NCBI GenBank assembly: GCA_030765605.1
Contig: JAVCCG010000140.1
Span: 1-24,805, forward strand
From: Candidatus Alcyoniella australis
GTDB taxonomy: Bacteria > Lernaellota > Lernaellaia > JAVCCG01 > Alcyoniellaceae
DNA length: 24,805 nucleotides
Direction of reading: 5' to 3'
Below the pieces are notes generated by a model that saw only the letters and a program-made list of their open reading frames with translations, had not been told where the DNA came from and did not search any database. How positions within the stretch are numbered: position 1 is the stretch's first letter; every line of letters begins with the position of its first letter. Below are positions 17,737 to 24,787 of this stretch, one piece after another. The translations under genes were made by a program, and so were the position numbers.

Positions 17737-17758
17737 AATAATGTTGGATAACATTATT
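17737..17758. repeat. Perfect hairpin in the intergenic repeat region
   Basis: AATAATGTT-GGAT-AACATTATT forms a 9-bp stem with a 4-nt loop. It is AT-rich and lies 41 bp after the flavodoxin stop. It lacks a GC stem and T-run, so it is not a classical terminator, though an adjacent C5/G5 hairpin (17712-17732) precedes it. Confidence 0.7.
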
Positions 17759-17852
17759 TAGTAGGCGCGAGCAGGGCATTGGCGAGTGGTTTTCATAAAC
17801 TACTCACCTTGCCACCTCCCCCAATGTTTCTACGCGGAAAAGGTCGTGGCGC

Positions 17853-17925
17853 TACGACCAGCGAACTACGCGAGTTTTGTGGCACCTCTAAGGTGCCGCG
17901 AGTTTCGCTGCGGCTCCAAGCCGCC
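17853..17925. repeat. Direct repeat copy 1 (two 28-bp hairpin units)
   Basis: The first 53 bp (17853-17905) are identical to 17991-18043, and the following 20 bp match at all but about four positions. The copy contains unit A (17870-17897), a hairpin GGCACCT-CTA-AGGTGCC, and unit B (17898-17925), a hairpin GCGGCT-CCA-AGCCGC. Both units begin GCGAGTTT. Confidence 0.9.
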
Positions 17926-17947
17926 AAAGATCGTTTTAACGATCTTT
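17926..17947. repeat. Perfect 10-bp-stem palindrome between the repeat copies
   Basis: AAAGATCGTT-TT-AACGATCTTT is a perfect 10+10 inverted repeat with a 2-bp centre, directly abutting repeat copy 1. CGATCTTT recurs at 17960-17967. Confidence 0.8.
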
Positions 17948-17990
17948 ACCCTCCCTCCCCGATCTTTGGTCGCGGAGTGGATCGTTGGAT

Positions 17991-18063
17991 TACGACCAGC
18001 GAACTACGCGAGTTTTGTGGCACCTCTAAGGTGCCGCGAGTTTTGTGGCGGCTCTAAGCCGCC
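17991..18063. repeat. Direct repeat copy 2 (two 28-bp hairpin units)
   Basis: Unit A (18008-18035) and unit B (18036-18063) are tandem 28-mers, both starting GCGAGTTTTGTGGC and ending GCC. They differ only at four positions, which fall in pairs on opposite arms of the stem: GGCACCT-CTA-AGGTGCC against GGCGGCT-CTA-AGCCGCC. Base pairing is thus kept. The period to copy 1 is 138 bp. Confidence 0.9.
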
Positions 18064-18207
18064 CGGGCGCGGGGTGGGTCGTGGCATTACAACCAGCGTA
18101 CTGCGCAAGCCGTGGCGCAGATCTATTGCGGCCCTGACGGGCGTCTGCTAATTTAGCTTTTTCCCAGACGCATCATCGATGTGGGCTGACATCCTACCGG
18201 GTACCTG

Positions 18208-18978
18208 ATGAAAATCTCAGTCTTAGCCAGCGGCAGCAAGGGCAACTCGACCTATATCCAGAGCCAGGGCGTGCGGCTGCTGGTCGACGCCGGGCTGACG
18301 TTAAAGGAACTGACCGTGCGCTTGGCGCAGTGTGGAGCTGACCCTGCGGATCTGGACGGCGTGTTCGTAACCCACGAGCACATCGACCATCTGCGCGGCG
18401 TGGGGCCGCTGGCACGCAAGCACAATGTGCCGGTCTTTGCTGCCCAGCCGGTGCTGGACCGTCTGCGCAGTCAGGGACGGATTCCCGAGCCGCGGCGGAT
18501 TCGTTCGGGAGTTGAGGTCAACGTCGGGCCGTTGAGTGTGCGGCCGTTTCCAATCAGCCACGATGCCAACGAGCCGCTGGGCTACGTGCTGGCGAGCAAT
18601 GGATTTAAACTGGGCTACGCCACGGATCTGGGCATTGCCACCAAACTGGTGGCGCACCATCTGGCCGGCTGCGACGCGCTGGTGCTGGAGAGCAACCACG
18701 ATCCGCAGATGCTGCTCGACGGGCCGTATCCGCCCGATCTCAAGGCGCGGATCAAGGGGCGTCGCGGGCATCTGTCCAACCAGCAGAGCGCCGAGCTTTT
18801 GGTCTCGCTGTTGCACGATCGGCTGCGCTGGGTGTTTCTGGCGCACCTGAGCGAGGAGAACAACAAGCCCGAGCTGGCCCTGGCCTGCGCGCGGCGTAGC
18901 GTGGCCGGACTGTGTTGCCCGGAGTTGACAATCGTGGCCGCCGACCAGCACCGGCCAACCGAGCTGATCGAGTTATAA
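18208..18978 (+). CDS. MBL-fold metallo-hydrolase, YycJ/WalJ-like
   Basis: The 256-residue product is a metallo-beta-lactamase-fold hydrolase with the metal motif THEHIDH (His56, His58, Asp60, His61), an N-terminal LASGSKGNSTYI, later metal His at SHDANEPLGY, Asp in YATDLG, and LSNQQSAELL/FLAHLSEENN. These match the YycJ/WalJ family of putative DNA-processing exonucleases. The exact activity is not shown by sequence. The ATG at 18208 has only a weak GGGT upstream. It lies 12 nt before purB and reads in the same direction, so the two are likely co-transcribed; it directly follows the hairpin-rich region, which may be part of its leader. Confidence 0.88.
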   Translation: MKISVLASGSKGNSTYIQSQGVRLLVDAGLTLKELTVRLAQCGADPADLDGVFVTHEHIDHLRGVGPLARKHNVPVFAAQPVLDRLRSQGRIPEPRRIRSGVEVNVGPLSVRPFPISHDANEPLGYVLASNGFKLGYATDLGIATKLVAHHLAGCDALVLESNHDPQMLLDGPYPPDLKARIKGRRGHLSNQQSAELLVSLLHDRLRWVFLAHLSEENNKPELALACARRSVAGLCCPELTIVAADQHRPTELIEL

Positions 18979-18990
18979 GGGGGGAAGTCT

Positions 18991-20307
18991 GTGATCCCAC
19001 GTTATTCACGCGAGAAAATGGCCGGGATCTGGACCGACAAGTCGCGGTTCGATATCTGGTTCGAGATCGAGCTCGCAGCCCTTGAGGCGATGGCCGCCGA
19101 GGGGATCGTACCCGCAGCGGCCTGGGAGCAGGTCCGTAGCGAGGCGGTGGAGGTCCGGATCGACCCCGAGCGCATTCTCGAGATCGAGGCGCGCACGCGG
19201 CACGACGTGGTGGCGTTCATCTGGCACATCGGCGAGCAGATGGGCGAGGGCCGGCGTTGGCTGCACTTTGGCATGACCAGCTCCGATGTGCTGGACACCT
19301 GCTACGCGATCCAGATTTGCCGTTGTGCGGATATTCTGCTGGACGATCTGGAGCAGTTGGCCGCGGCGCTCAAGGAGCGCGCCTTGGAGCACAAGCAGAC
19401 GCTGATGATCGGCCGCAGCCACGGGATTCACGCCGAGCCGATCACCCTGGGGCTCAAGCTGGCGATCTGGTACGACGAGACCCGGCGCAACATCGAGCGG
19501 CTGCGGGCCGCACGCAAGAGCATGGCCGTGGGCAAGCTCAGCGGAGCGGTGGGCACCTTCGCCCATCTGCCGCCGCAGGTCGAGGCCCGGGTCTGCGCCA
19601 AGCTCGGGCTCGATCCGGCTCCGGCCTCGAACCAGATCGTACAGCGCGACCGGCACGCGCAGTTCTTCACCACCCTGGCGGTGATCGGCGGCACCATGGA
19701 AAAGATCGCCACCGAGATCCGCCATCTGCAACGCACCGAGGTCTACGAGGCTGAGGAGCCGTTCGCCGTGGGCCAGACCGGCAGCTCGGCCATGCCGCAC
19801 AAGCGCAACCCGATCCGCTCGGAGAACCTGTGCGGCATCGCGCGACTGATGCGCTCCTATGCAATGGCCGCGTTGGAGAATCAGGCGTTGTGGCACGAGC
19901 GCGATATCAGTCACAGCTCGGTCGAGCGCATGATCGGGCCCGACGCCACCGTGACCCTGGATTTCGGCCTCGACCGGCTCGCCCGGCTGATCCGCGGCTG
20001 GGTGATCTACCCCGAGCGCATGAAGCGCAACCTCGCGCTGATGGGCGGGCTGGAGGCCAGCCAGTCGCTGCTGCTGATGCTGGCGCAAAAGGGGCTGCCG
20101 CGCGACGAGGCTTACAAGCTGGTGCAACGCAACGCGATGCAGGTTTGGGAGCAGGGGGCCGACTTTAAAAAGACGTTGCTCGCCGACGCTGAGCTGATTG
20201 GGCACATCGGGGTCGAGGCGATCGAGCAGGCGTTGGACATCGGGCGTCACACGCGCTACGTGGACGAGATCTTCGCGCGTGTCTTCGGCGCGCAGGAGGC
20301 CGATTGA
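18991..20307 (+). CDS. purB: Adenylosuccinate lyase
   Basis: PurB acts twice in purine synthesis, releasing fumarate from SAICAR and from adenylosuccinate. The 438-residue product has the fumarase/aspartase superfamily signature GSSAMPHKRNP (264-274) on the flexible loop with the catalytic Ser, TSSD (96-99), the catalytic His in GRSHGIHAEP (141-150) and His71 in RHDVVAF. The start is GTG at 18991 with AAGGGGGGAAG just upstream. Its stop TGA overlaps the TTG start of purF by two bases, so the two are coupled. Length and N-terminus (MIPRYSREKMAGIWTD) match the Bacillus/Thermotoga-type enzyme. Confidence 0.96.
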   Translation: MIPRYSREKMAGIWTDKSRFDIWFEIELAALEAMAAEGIVPAAAWEQVRSEAVEVRIDPERILEIEARTRHDVVAFIWHIGEQMGEGRRWLHFGMTSSDVLDTCYAIQICRCADILLDDLEQLAAALKERALEHKQTLMIGRSHGIHAEPITLGLKLAIWYDETRRNIERLRAARKSMAVGKLSGAVGTFAHLPPQVEARVCAKLGLDPAPASNQIVQRDRHAQFFTTLAVIGGTMEKIATEIRHLQRTEVYEAEEPFAVGQTGSSAMPHKRNPIRSENLCGIARLMRSYAMAALENQALWHERDISHSSVERMIGPDATVTLDFGLDRLARLIRGWVIYPERMKRNLALMGGLEASQSLLLMLAQKGLPRDEAYKLVQRNAMQVWEQGADFKKTLLADAELIGHIGVEAIEQALDIGRHTRYVDEIFARVFGAQEAD

Positions 20308-21707
20308 ACGACGACCGTTTTCACGACGAGTGCGGCGTGATCGGGATCTACGGCCATCCCGAGGCTTCCAAGCTGGCCTACCTCGGACTCTACGCCCTGC
20401 AGCACCGCGGCCAGGAGAGCGCGGGGATCGCGGCCTACAACGGCAAGCGGGTCGAGCTGCACCGCGGAATGGGGCTGGTCAACGAGGTCTTCGACGACCA
20501 GGCGCTGGCCGCACTGCCCGGTTCGACGGCTATCGGCCACGTGCGCTATTCGACCTACGGCCAGAGCGTAGCGGCCAACGTCCAGCCGCTGGCGGTCGAT
20601 TATGCGCGCGGCTATCTGGCAATCGCGCACAACGGCAGCCTGGTCAACGCCGGACGAATCCGCGAACATCTCGAGCGCGAGGGCTCGATCTTCCGCACCA
20701 GCACCGACACCGAGGTGCTGGCGCATTTGATCGCCTCGAGCCGCGCCGACGGGTTTCTCGGCCGGCTGCTCGACGCGCTGAGCCGCGTGCACGGCGCGTA
20801 CTCGCAGACGATCATCACCGAGCAGATGCTGATCGGCGTGCGCGACCCGCTGGGCTTCCGGCCGCTGGTGCTGGGCCGCCGCAGCGACCGCACCTGGGTG
20901 CTGGCCTCCGAGACCTGCGCCCTGGACCTGATCGAGGCCGACTTCGTGCGCGAGGTGGAGCCCGGCGAAATCGTAATCATCCACCAGGGCGACCTGCACT
21001 CGTACTTCCCGTTTCCCAAGCAGCGGCTGCGGCAGTGCGTGTTCGAGTACGTCTACTTCGCGCGACCCGACTCGTTCATCTTCGGCCACGACGTCTACGA
21101 CGTGCGGCGCAGGATGGGACATCAACTGGCGTTGGAGCAACCGGCGGAGGCCGACGTGGTGTTCTGCGTGCCCGACTCGGGCGCGACCGCGGCCCTGGGC
21201 TACGCCGAGCAGCTCGGGATGCCGCTGAGCAACGGCCTGATCCGCAACCACTACGTGGGCCGCACGTTCATCGAGCCCGCGCAGTCGATCCGCCACTTCG
21301 GCGTCAAGGTCAAGCTCAACCCGATCCGCGCCGTGATCAAGGGACGGCGCTGCGTGGTGATCGACGACTCGATCGTGCGCGGCACCACCATGCGCAAGAT
21401 CGTGCGCATGATTCGCGCGGCCGGCGCGACCGAGGTCCACTTGCGGATCTCGAGCCCGCCGACCGTCGGCCAGTGCCACTACGGCATCGACACCCCGACC
21501 CGCGAGGAGCTGATCGCCGCGCGGCTCGACCTGGAGGGAATCCGCGAGTTTATCGGCGCCGACAGTCTGGGCTACCTCTCGATCGAGGGCATGCTTGCAG
21601 CCATCGGCGACAACCAAGACGACTTCTGCTGCGCCTGCTTCAACCACGACTATCCGATCGAGCCCGAGAAAGAGGGCTCGCGCAGGCAGATGACGCTTTT
21701 CGACTGA
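20304..21707 (+). CDS. purF: Amidophosphoribosyltransferase (Fe-S, propeptide type)
   Basis: PurF makes phosphoribosylamine from PRPP and glutamine, the committed step of purine synthesis. The 467-residue product has an N-terminal Ntn glutaminase domain with the nucleophile Cys10 behind a 9-residue propeptide (MNDDRFHDE), and a PRTase domain with the PRPP loop VVIDDSIVRGTT (351-362). Four likely 4Fe-4S ligands are present, Cys245, Cys391, Cys442 and Cys445 (FCCACF), as in the oxygen-sensitive Bacillus-type enzyme and unlike E. coli. The TTG start at 20304 overlaps the purB stop and has AGGAGG four bases upstream. Confidence 0.96.
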   Translation: MNDDRFHDECGVIGIYGHPEASKLAYLGLYALQHRGQESAGIAAYNGKRVELHRGMGLVNEVFDDQALAALPGSTAIGHVRYSTYGQSVAANVQPLAVDYARGYLAIAHNGSLVNAGRIREHLEREGSIFRTSTDTEVLAHLIASSRADGFLGRLLDALSRVHGAYSQTIITEQMLIGVRDPLGFRPLVLGRRSDRTWVLASETCALDLIEADFVREVEPGEIVIIHQGDLHSYFPFPKQRLRQCVFEYVYFARPDSFIFGHDVYDVRRRMGHQLALEQPAEADVVFCVPDSGATAALGYAEQLGMPLSNGLIRNHYVGRTFIEPAQSIRHFGVKVKLNPIRAVIKGRRCVVIDDSIVRGTTMRKIVRMIRAAGATEVHLRISSPPTVGQCHYGIDTPTREELIAARLDLEGIREFIGADSLGYLSIEGMLAAIGDNQDDFCCACFNHDYPIEPEKEGSRRQMTLFD

Positions 21708-21719
21708 CGGGTTATAACA

Positions 21720-22289
21720 ATGGACATGAAGATCGACGTACGGCAACTAAAACAAGAGCTGGTCGAGCTGGTGCGCGAGCGCAGCTACGAGCAACGACGC
21801 GTGGTCTTGGCCTCGGGCCGCGAGTCGGACTTCTACTTCGACGGCAAGCAGACCACGCTGCACCCGCGCGGCGCCTACCTGGTCGGCACGCTGCTGTTCG
21901 AGCAGCTCAAGCTCGGACCGGCGGTGCAGGCCGTGGGCGGCCCGACTCTCGGGGCCGACCCGATGGTCGCTTCGCTGGCGCTGGTCAGCTCGCTGCGCGA
22001 CGAGCCGATCCCGGCGTTCATCGTGCGCAAGGAGCCCAAGGGGCACGGCACCATGTCCTGGATCGAGGGCGGCAAGAACATCCCGGATGGCGCGCAGGTC
22101 GCAGTGGTCGAGGACGTCGTCACCACCGGCGGCTCCACGCTCAAGGCCATCGGCCACATTGAGGATGCCGGATTTAAGGTGCTGCGCGTGATTTGCCTGG
22201 TCGACCGCCAGGAGGGCGGAGCGGAGAACCTGGCGCAGCACGGCTACAAGCTCGAGCCGCTGCTGACCCGCGAGGAGGTTGCCCGATGA
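21720..22289 (+). CDS. pyrE: Orotate phosphoribosyltransferase
   Basis: PyrE converts orotate and PRPP to OMP in pyrimidine synthesis. The 189-residue product has LASGRESDFYFDGKQTTLHP (30-49), GGPTLGADP (73-81), FIVRKEPKGHGT (100-111) with the catalytic-loop lysines, and the PRPP motif VVEDVVTTGGST (129-140). The ATG at 21720 is 12 nt after purF; a second in-frame ATG two codons later is possible. There is no strong Shine-Dalgarno sequence (ACGGG about 9 nt upstream), so coupling to purF may help. Its stop overlaps the next start (ATGA). Confidence 0.95.
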   Translation: MDMKIDVRQLKQELVELVRERSYEQRRVVLASGRESDFYFDGKQTTLHPRGAYLVGTLLFEQLKLGPAVQAVGGPTLGADPMVASLALVSSLRDEPIPAFIVRKEPKGHGTMSWIEGGKNIPDGAQVAVVEDVVTTGGSTLKAIGHIEDAGFKVLRVICLVDRQEGGAENLAQHGYKLEPLLTREEVAR

Positions 22290-22915
22290 AGCGCCGACTG
22301 ATTGCGCTGGCGGTTGCGCTGCTGCTCGCGGCCCTGGCCGTGGGCTGCTCCAAAAACGTGGACCTGGAACGCAGCTACCGGGGCACGCGCGGTTCGTACT
22401 TCTCGATGCTGCAAAACTGGACCCGCGGCGACAAGGTCTACGACGGTCTGGACTGCGTGCTGCAGGCGCGGGCCACCCTGATCAGCGAGCCGATGGAAAC
22501 GGCGCTCAACGCCGAGCGTGCGCGTAGCCACGGCCCGGCCAAGGGCGTCTCCGCGCCCGAACGCGACGTGCTGGGCGTGGCCGTGCGGCCCGAGCTGCAG
22601 CTGGTGATGCTGGCGCTGTACACCCAGAAAAGCGCGGCCAACGACATCGCGCGTCAGCCCTCGAGCTGGAGCGTGTGGCTGCAAAACGAACGCGGCGTCA
22701 CGGTCCAGGCCGAGTCGATCATCCCGGTCAAGGTTCGGCCCGAGGAGCTGCGCGAGCTGTTCCCGTATCTCGACGGCTGGAGCACCCCGTACCTGGTGCT
22801 GTTCCCGGCCCAAGACGATCAGGGCGCGGCACTGTGGGACGAGCAGACCGCAACGCTCGACTGCATTGTCAGCGGACCCATCGGCCGTGCCCAAATGACC
22901 TGGCGCTTTAAATAG
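22286..22915 (+). CDS. Lipoprotein of unknown function
   Basis: The 209-residue product starts with a lipoprotein signal (MKRRLIALAVALLLAALAVG) and lipobox Cys21. The mature part is rich in charged and aromatic residues, with no repeats and no family I recognise. It contains VLQARATLISEPMETALN, LYTQKSAANDIA, and a C-terminal ending GRAQMTWRFK; the arrangement suggests a beta-rich periplasmic domain. The ATG at 22286 overlaps the pyrE stop (ATGA), so it is translated from the nucleotide-synthesis operon. A longer in-frame upstream region is pyrE in another frame and is rejected. It precedes the two-TM protein by 22 nt; the pair may work together in the envelope. Confidence 0.82.
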   Translation: MKRRLIALAVALLLAALAVGCSKNVDLERSYRGTRGSYFSMLQNWTRGDKVYDGLDCVLQARATLISEPMETALNAERARSHGPAKGVSAPERDVLGVAVRPELQLVMLALYTQKSAANDIARQPSSWSVWLQNERGVTVQAESIIPVKVRPEELRELFPYLDGWSTPYLVLFPAQDDQGAALWDEQTATLDCIVSGPIGRAQMTWRFK

Positions 22916-22937
22916 CAAAACAGAGGACAATACAGCG

Positions 22938-23690
22938 GTGAGATCGAGATTCCTGGTTCTTGGGCTATTCATCGGCACGCCCATCGGCTTTTTAGCCCTG
23001 GCGGTCTTTTGCACGATCTCGCTGTCCATGAGCGAGGGGCGCGCGGCGATGCACGCGCTGAACTTTCTCGGACTGCTGTTCGCCGTGGGCGGCCTGGTGT
23101 TCAGCGCCTTCTGGGCCTTGGAGCTGGCGCGCATGGGGCGCAGCCACATGCGGCTGGTGTTCACCTCCGACGAGCTGGAGCATGAGCTGGTCGAGCTGGC
23201 CGCACGCGAGTTGCTCCACGAGGAAGCCAAGCAACTGCTTGACCAGGCCAAGGCCGATGTGGCCCAGCTGCGCTCGTATCGCTACAACACCTTGCAGAGC
23301 TTCCTGATCAGCCACGCGGCGCATTTGCTGCGCGACCGGCTGAACCTGCTGGCGCGCATCGAGCGCGAGGCCAAGATCAGACAGGCCAAACAGACCGAGC
23401 AGGCCAAGAAGGCCAAAATCCAGGCTCAGCAGGAAAAAGCAGAGGACGCCTCACCATCGAGCGTGGGCTATCGCGGGGCCCTGATTATCGAAGATATCCC
23501 CGGCGAGGGCGAGCTGCTCAAGGAAGTCCGCGCCCAGATCGAGAGCGTCGATGCGCTGTCCGAGGCAATGAAAATGGTCAACGCCTTTGAGCAACAGCTC
23601 GAGACGGACGCCTCCCTGGACCCTGATACGCGCGCGGGGCTGGTCAAGAAGATCAAAGACGAGATGTACGGCCGCTACTACGAGAAGTAG
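22938..23690 (+). CDS. Two-TM coiled-coil membrane protein of unknown function
   Basis: The 250-residue product has two membrane helices (about 5-29 and 41-63), then a long charged helix likely to form a coiled coil (about 78-170: ELEHELVELAARELLHEEAK, later REAKIRQAKQTEQAKKAK), and an acidic C-terminal part (180-250). The bulk is probably cytoplasmic. No family is recognised. The start is GTG at 22938 with AGAGGA about 11 nt upstream, a long spacing. It follows the lipoprotein gene by 22 nt and ends the plus-strand run; the lipoprotein may be its periplasmic partner, which is an inference from adjacency alone. Confidence 0.78.
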   Translation: MRSRFLVLGLFIGTPIGFLALAVFCTISLSMSEGRAAMHALNFLGLLFAVGGLVFSAFWALELARMGRSHMRLVFTSDELEHELVELAARELLHEEAKQLLDQAKADVAQLRSYRYNTLQSFLISHAAHLLRDRLNLLARIEREAKIRQAKQTEQAKKAKIQAQQEKAEDASPSSVGYRGALIIEDIPGEGELLKEVRAQIESVDALSEAMKMVNAFEQQLETDASLDPDTRAGLVKKIKDEMYGRYYEK

Positions 23691-23696
23691 GGCGGG

Positions 23697-23984
23697 CTAG
23701 CGCACACAGCGCGTGTGCCCGTTGTGGTTGACGTTGCTCATGTCCACCGAGCCCAAATCGAAATTGACGAGCCACGCCTGGTCGTCCAGGTCCACGACAG
23801 TGGAACCCGACCAATAGGCTTGGCCGTCATTGGGCAGTTCCAGAGGCCCGTAATTGCCGCCGTTGGGTCCTTCGCTTTGACATGGATAGCACGCCTCATC
23901 CTGGCAATCGGAATCCAGACACTCGTCCGTTATCCCGCACGCTCCGCCGGTCTGTGTGGCCTCGCACGTGACGCTCGTTGAAGA
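23697..23984 (-). pseudogene. 3' remnant of a DUF1566-type surface protein gene
   Basis: On the minus strand an open frame of 95 codons ends with TAG at 23697 and is closed upstream by an in-frame TAG at 23985, with no start codon before its last few codons. The peptide contains GNYGPLELPNDGQAYWSGST, then a DDQAWLVNFDLGSVDMSN block, and the end NGHTRCVR. This matches the C-terminal pattern of DUF1566 (Lcl C-terminal) domains, which typically read YWSS-x-AW-x-VNF and finish with RCVR. Before it is a Cys-rich stretch (CGITDECLDSDCQDEACYPC). The N-terminus and most of the domain are missing, so this is a decayed or truncated gene. It begins 7 bp past the two-TM gene, which is convergent with it. 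Confidence 0.7.
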
Positions 23985-24045
23985 CTATGACGTGATCGAG
24001 TAATTCGTTGATTCCATTGACGGACGAGTTTTGGCGAGGGACAGG

Positions 24046-24611
24046 TTATTTTTCCGTTTCGTCGCCATTCGCCTCTTTCTCTTTGGCTTCCTTCACGCGG
24101 GTCAGCAGCGCCACGGCCCATTCGGCGGGTGTGGTCTGCGGACCGCTGCTCGTGTCGCGCTGCGCTCGCGTGGTCTTGAGCGATTCGAGTTGCTTACGCA
24201 GCAGCACGTCGAACTCGCCGATAGCGCCTTGCCCTCGATGGCGCGATACCACCGCGTGAAGTAAAAAGCCGCCATCGCTGCCTGAATCTGGTCGGTGGAT
24301 TTGTTGAGATCGAAGTCGTGGCGGATCGCTTCGAGGGTCCGGTCGAATAGCTCCTGGTCCTGCTCGTCGAGAATGCGCTTCACGTAAGCCCCGTGGATCA
24401 GGCCGTTGAGGTTGCCGCGCAGTTTTTCAGGCGGCGCGCCGCCATGATTCTTCGGGTTCGCACCGTGCATGCGGCAGACCGTGTAGCCTTCCACGGCGGG
24501 ATGGGTGCAGCGCTGCCCATTTTTCTTCGTGCGGGCCGTGCAGCGCGTCACGTGGTGACCGAAACTGTCGACCCAATCCTGCTCCGCTGGTAAATTCTGC
24601 TTGGAAGCCAC
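24046..24611 (-). pseudogene. Frameshifted phage-type Cys/His-motif protein
   Basis: From GTG at 24611 (AGAGG about 9 nt upstream) the frame reads MASKQNLPAEQDWVDSFG and carries Cys24, Cys35, Cys46 and His49 in CTARTKKNGQRCTHPAVEG and TVCRMHG, then NHGGAPPEKLRGNLNGL. The C-x10-C-x10-C-x2-HG arrangement followed by HGG is a motif I associate with phage packaging (small terminase-like) or related proteins, but the name is uncertain. Near 24224-24229 the frame breaks: adding one base would join RWYRAIEGK to AIGEFDVLLRKQLESLKTTR, and the second half then runs to 24046. The whole would be about 189 residues. Either a real 1-nt deletion or a sequencing error explains it. Confidence 0.65.
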
Positions 24612-24634
24612 TATTTCCACCTCTCACTTCTGGG

Positions 24635-24787
24635 ATCGCCCGCCGCCAAATCGCCGACCGGCGCGAGGCCGCTTACCCGTACATCGAGGTCTTCTACAAT
24701 GGCAAACGCAAACACTCGACCAATGGCAACCTGAGCCCGGTCGAATACGAAAGACGTTTCGAATGTCAGGCTGCTATGGCAGCATAA
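24635..24787 (+). mobile_element. C-terminal remnant of an IS3-family transposase
   Basis: The plus frame ending at TAA 24785-24787 reads RQIADRREAAYPYIEVFYNG, then KRKHSTNGNLSPVEYERRFE. The pattern YIE-x-FYN-x-x-R-x-HS-x-x-x-x-LSP-x-x-YE is the end of IS3-family OrfB (rve) transposases. About 50 residues remain; the DDE catalytic core is absent because the sequence upstream belongs to the start of the Cys/His-motif gene. The bases after the stop (GAACCGTCCACTAAAC) look like the inner part of an IS terminal repeat, cut by the window edge. The element is therefore 5'-truncated. Confidence 0.75.

Larger units (their letters stand above)
17697..18207. other. 511-bp gene-free region dense in inverted repeats
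   Basis: No convincing gene lies here; the longest frame simply translates the repeats. In order it holds: a C5/G5 hairpin (17712-17732); a perfect 9-bp stem AATAATGTT with loop GGAT (17737-17758); a 9-bp stem with one G-T pair (17784-17805); the first repeat block (17842-17925); a 10-bp stem AAAGATCGTT (17926-17947); the second repeat block (17979-18063); a degenerate third lead-in (18077-18109); and a 7-bp stem GCGTCTG/CAGACGC (18141-18147 with 18165-18171). The ends are marked by CATCGATGAT and its reverse complement. Function unknown. Confidence 0.8.

Noticed and set aside
17853-18063. CRISPR array
   Set aside because: The units are adjacent hairpins with no unique spacers of even length, only two blocks exist, and there are no cas genes.
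17786-18151. 121-codon frame in the hairpin region with a repeated peptide (LRPANYASFVAPLRCREF)
   Set aside because: The peptide repeat follows directly from the DNA repeat; there is no ribosome site, and the changes between units keep base pairing rather than amino acids.
18141-18171. Possible terminator at GCGTCTG ... TTTTT ... CAGACGC
   Set aside because: The T-run is inside the loop, not after the stem, and the short GCTAA-T-TTAGC stem before it is too weak to call.
20198-22162. Plus-strand 654-codon frame across purF and pyrE
   Set aside because: It is Arg-rich and out of frame with purF and pyrE, which have intact motifs.
23702-23718. Hairpin GCACAC-AGCGC-GTGTGC after the two-TM gene
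   Set aside because: The stem is only 6 bp, has no T-run, and falls inside the end of the DUF1566 remnant.
24036-24056. GAGGGACAGGTTATTTTTCC stretch, similar to ends of mobile elements I remember from environmental deltaproteobacteria
   Set aside because: Only one copy is seen and no matching partner end lies in the window, so it was not called.
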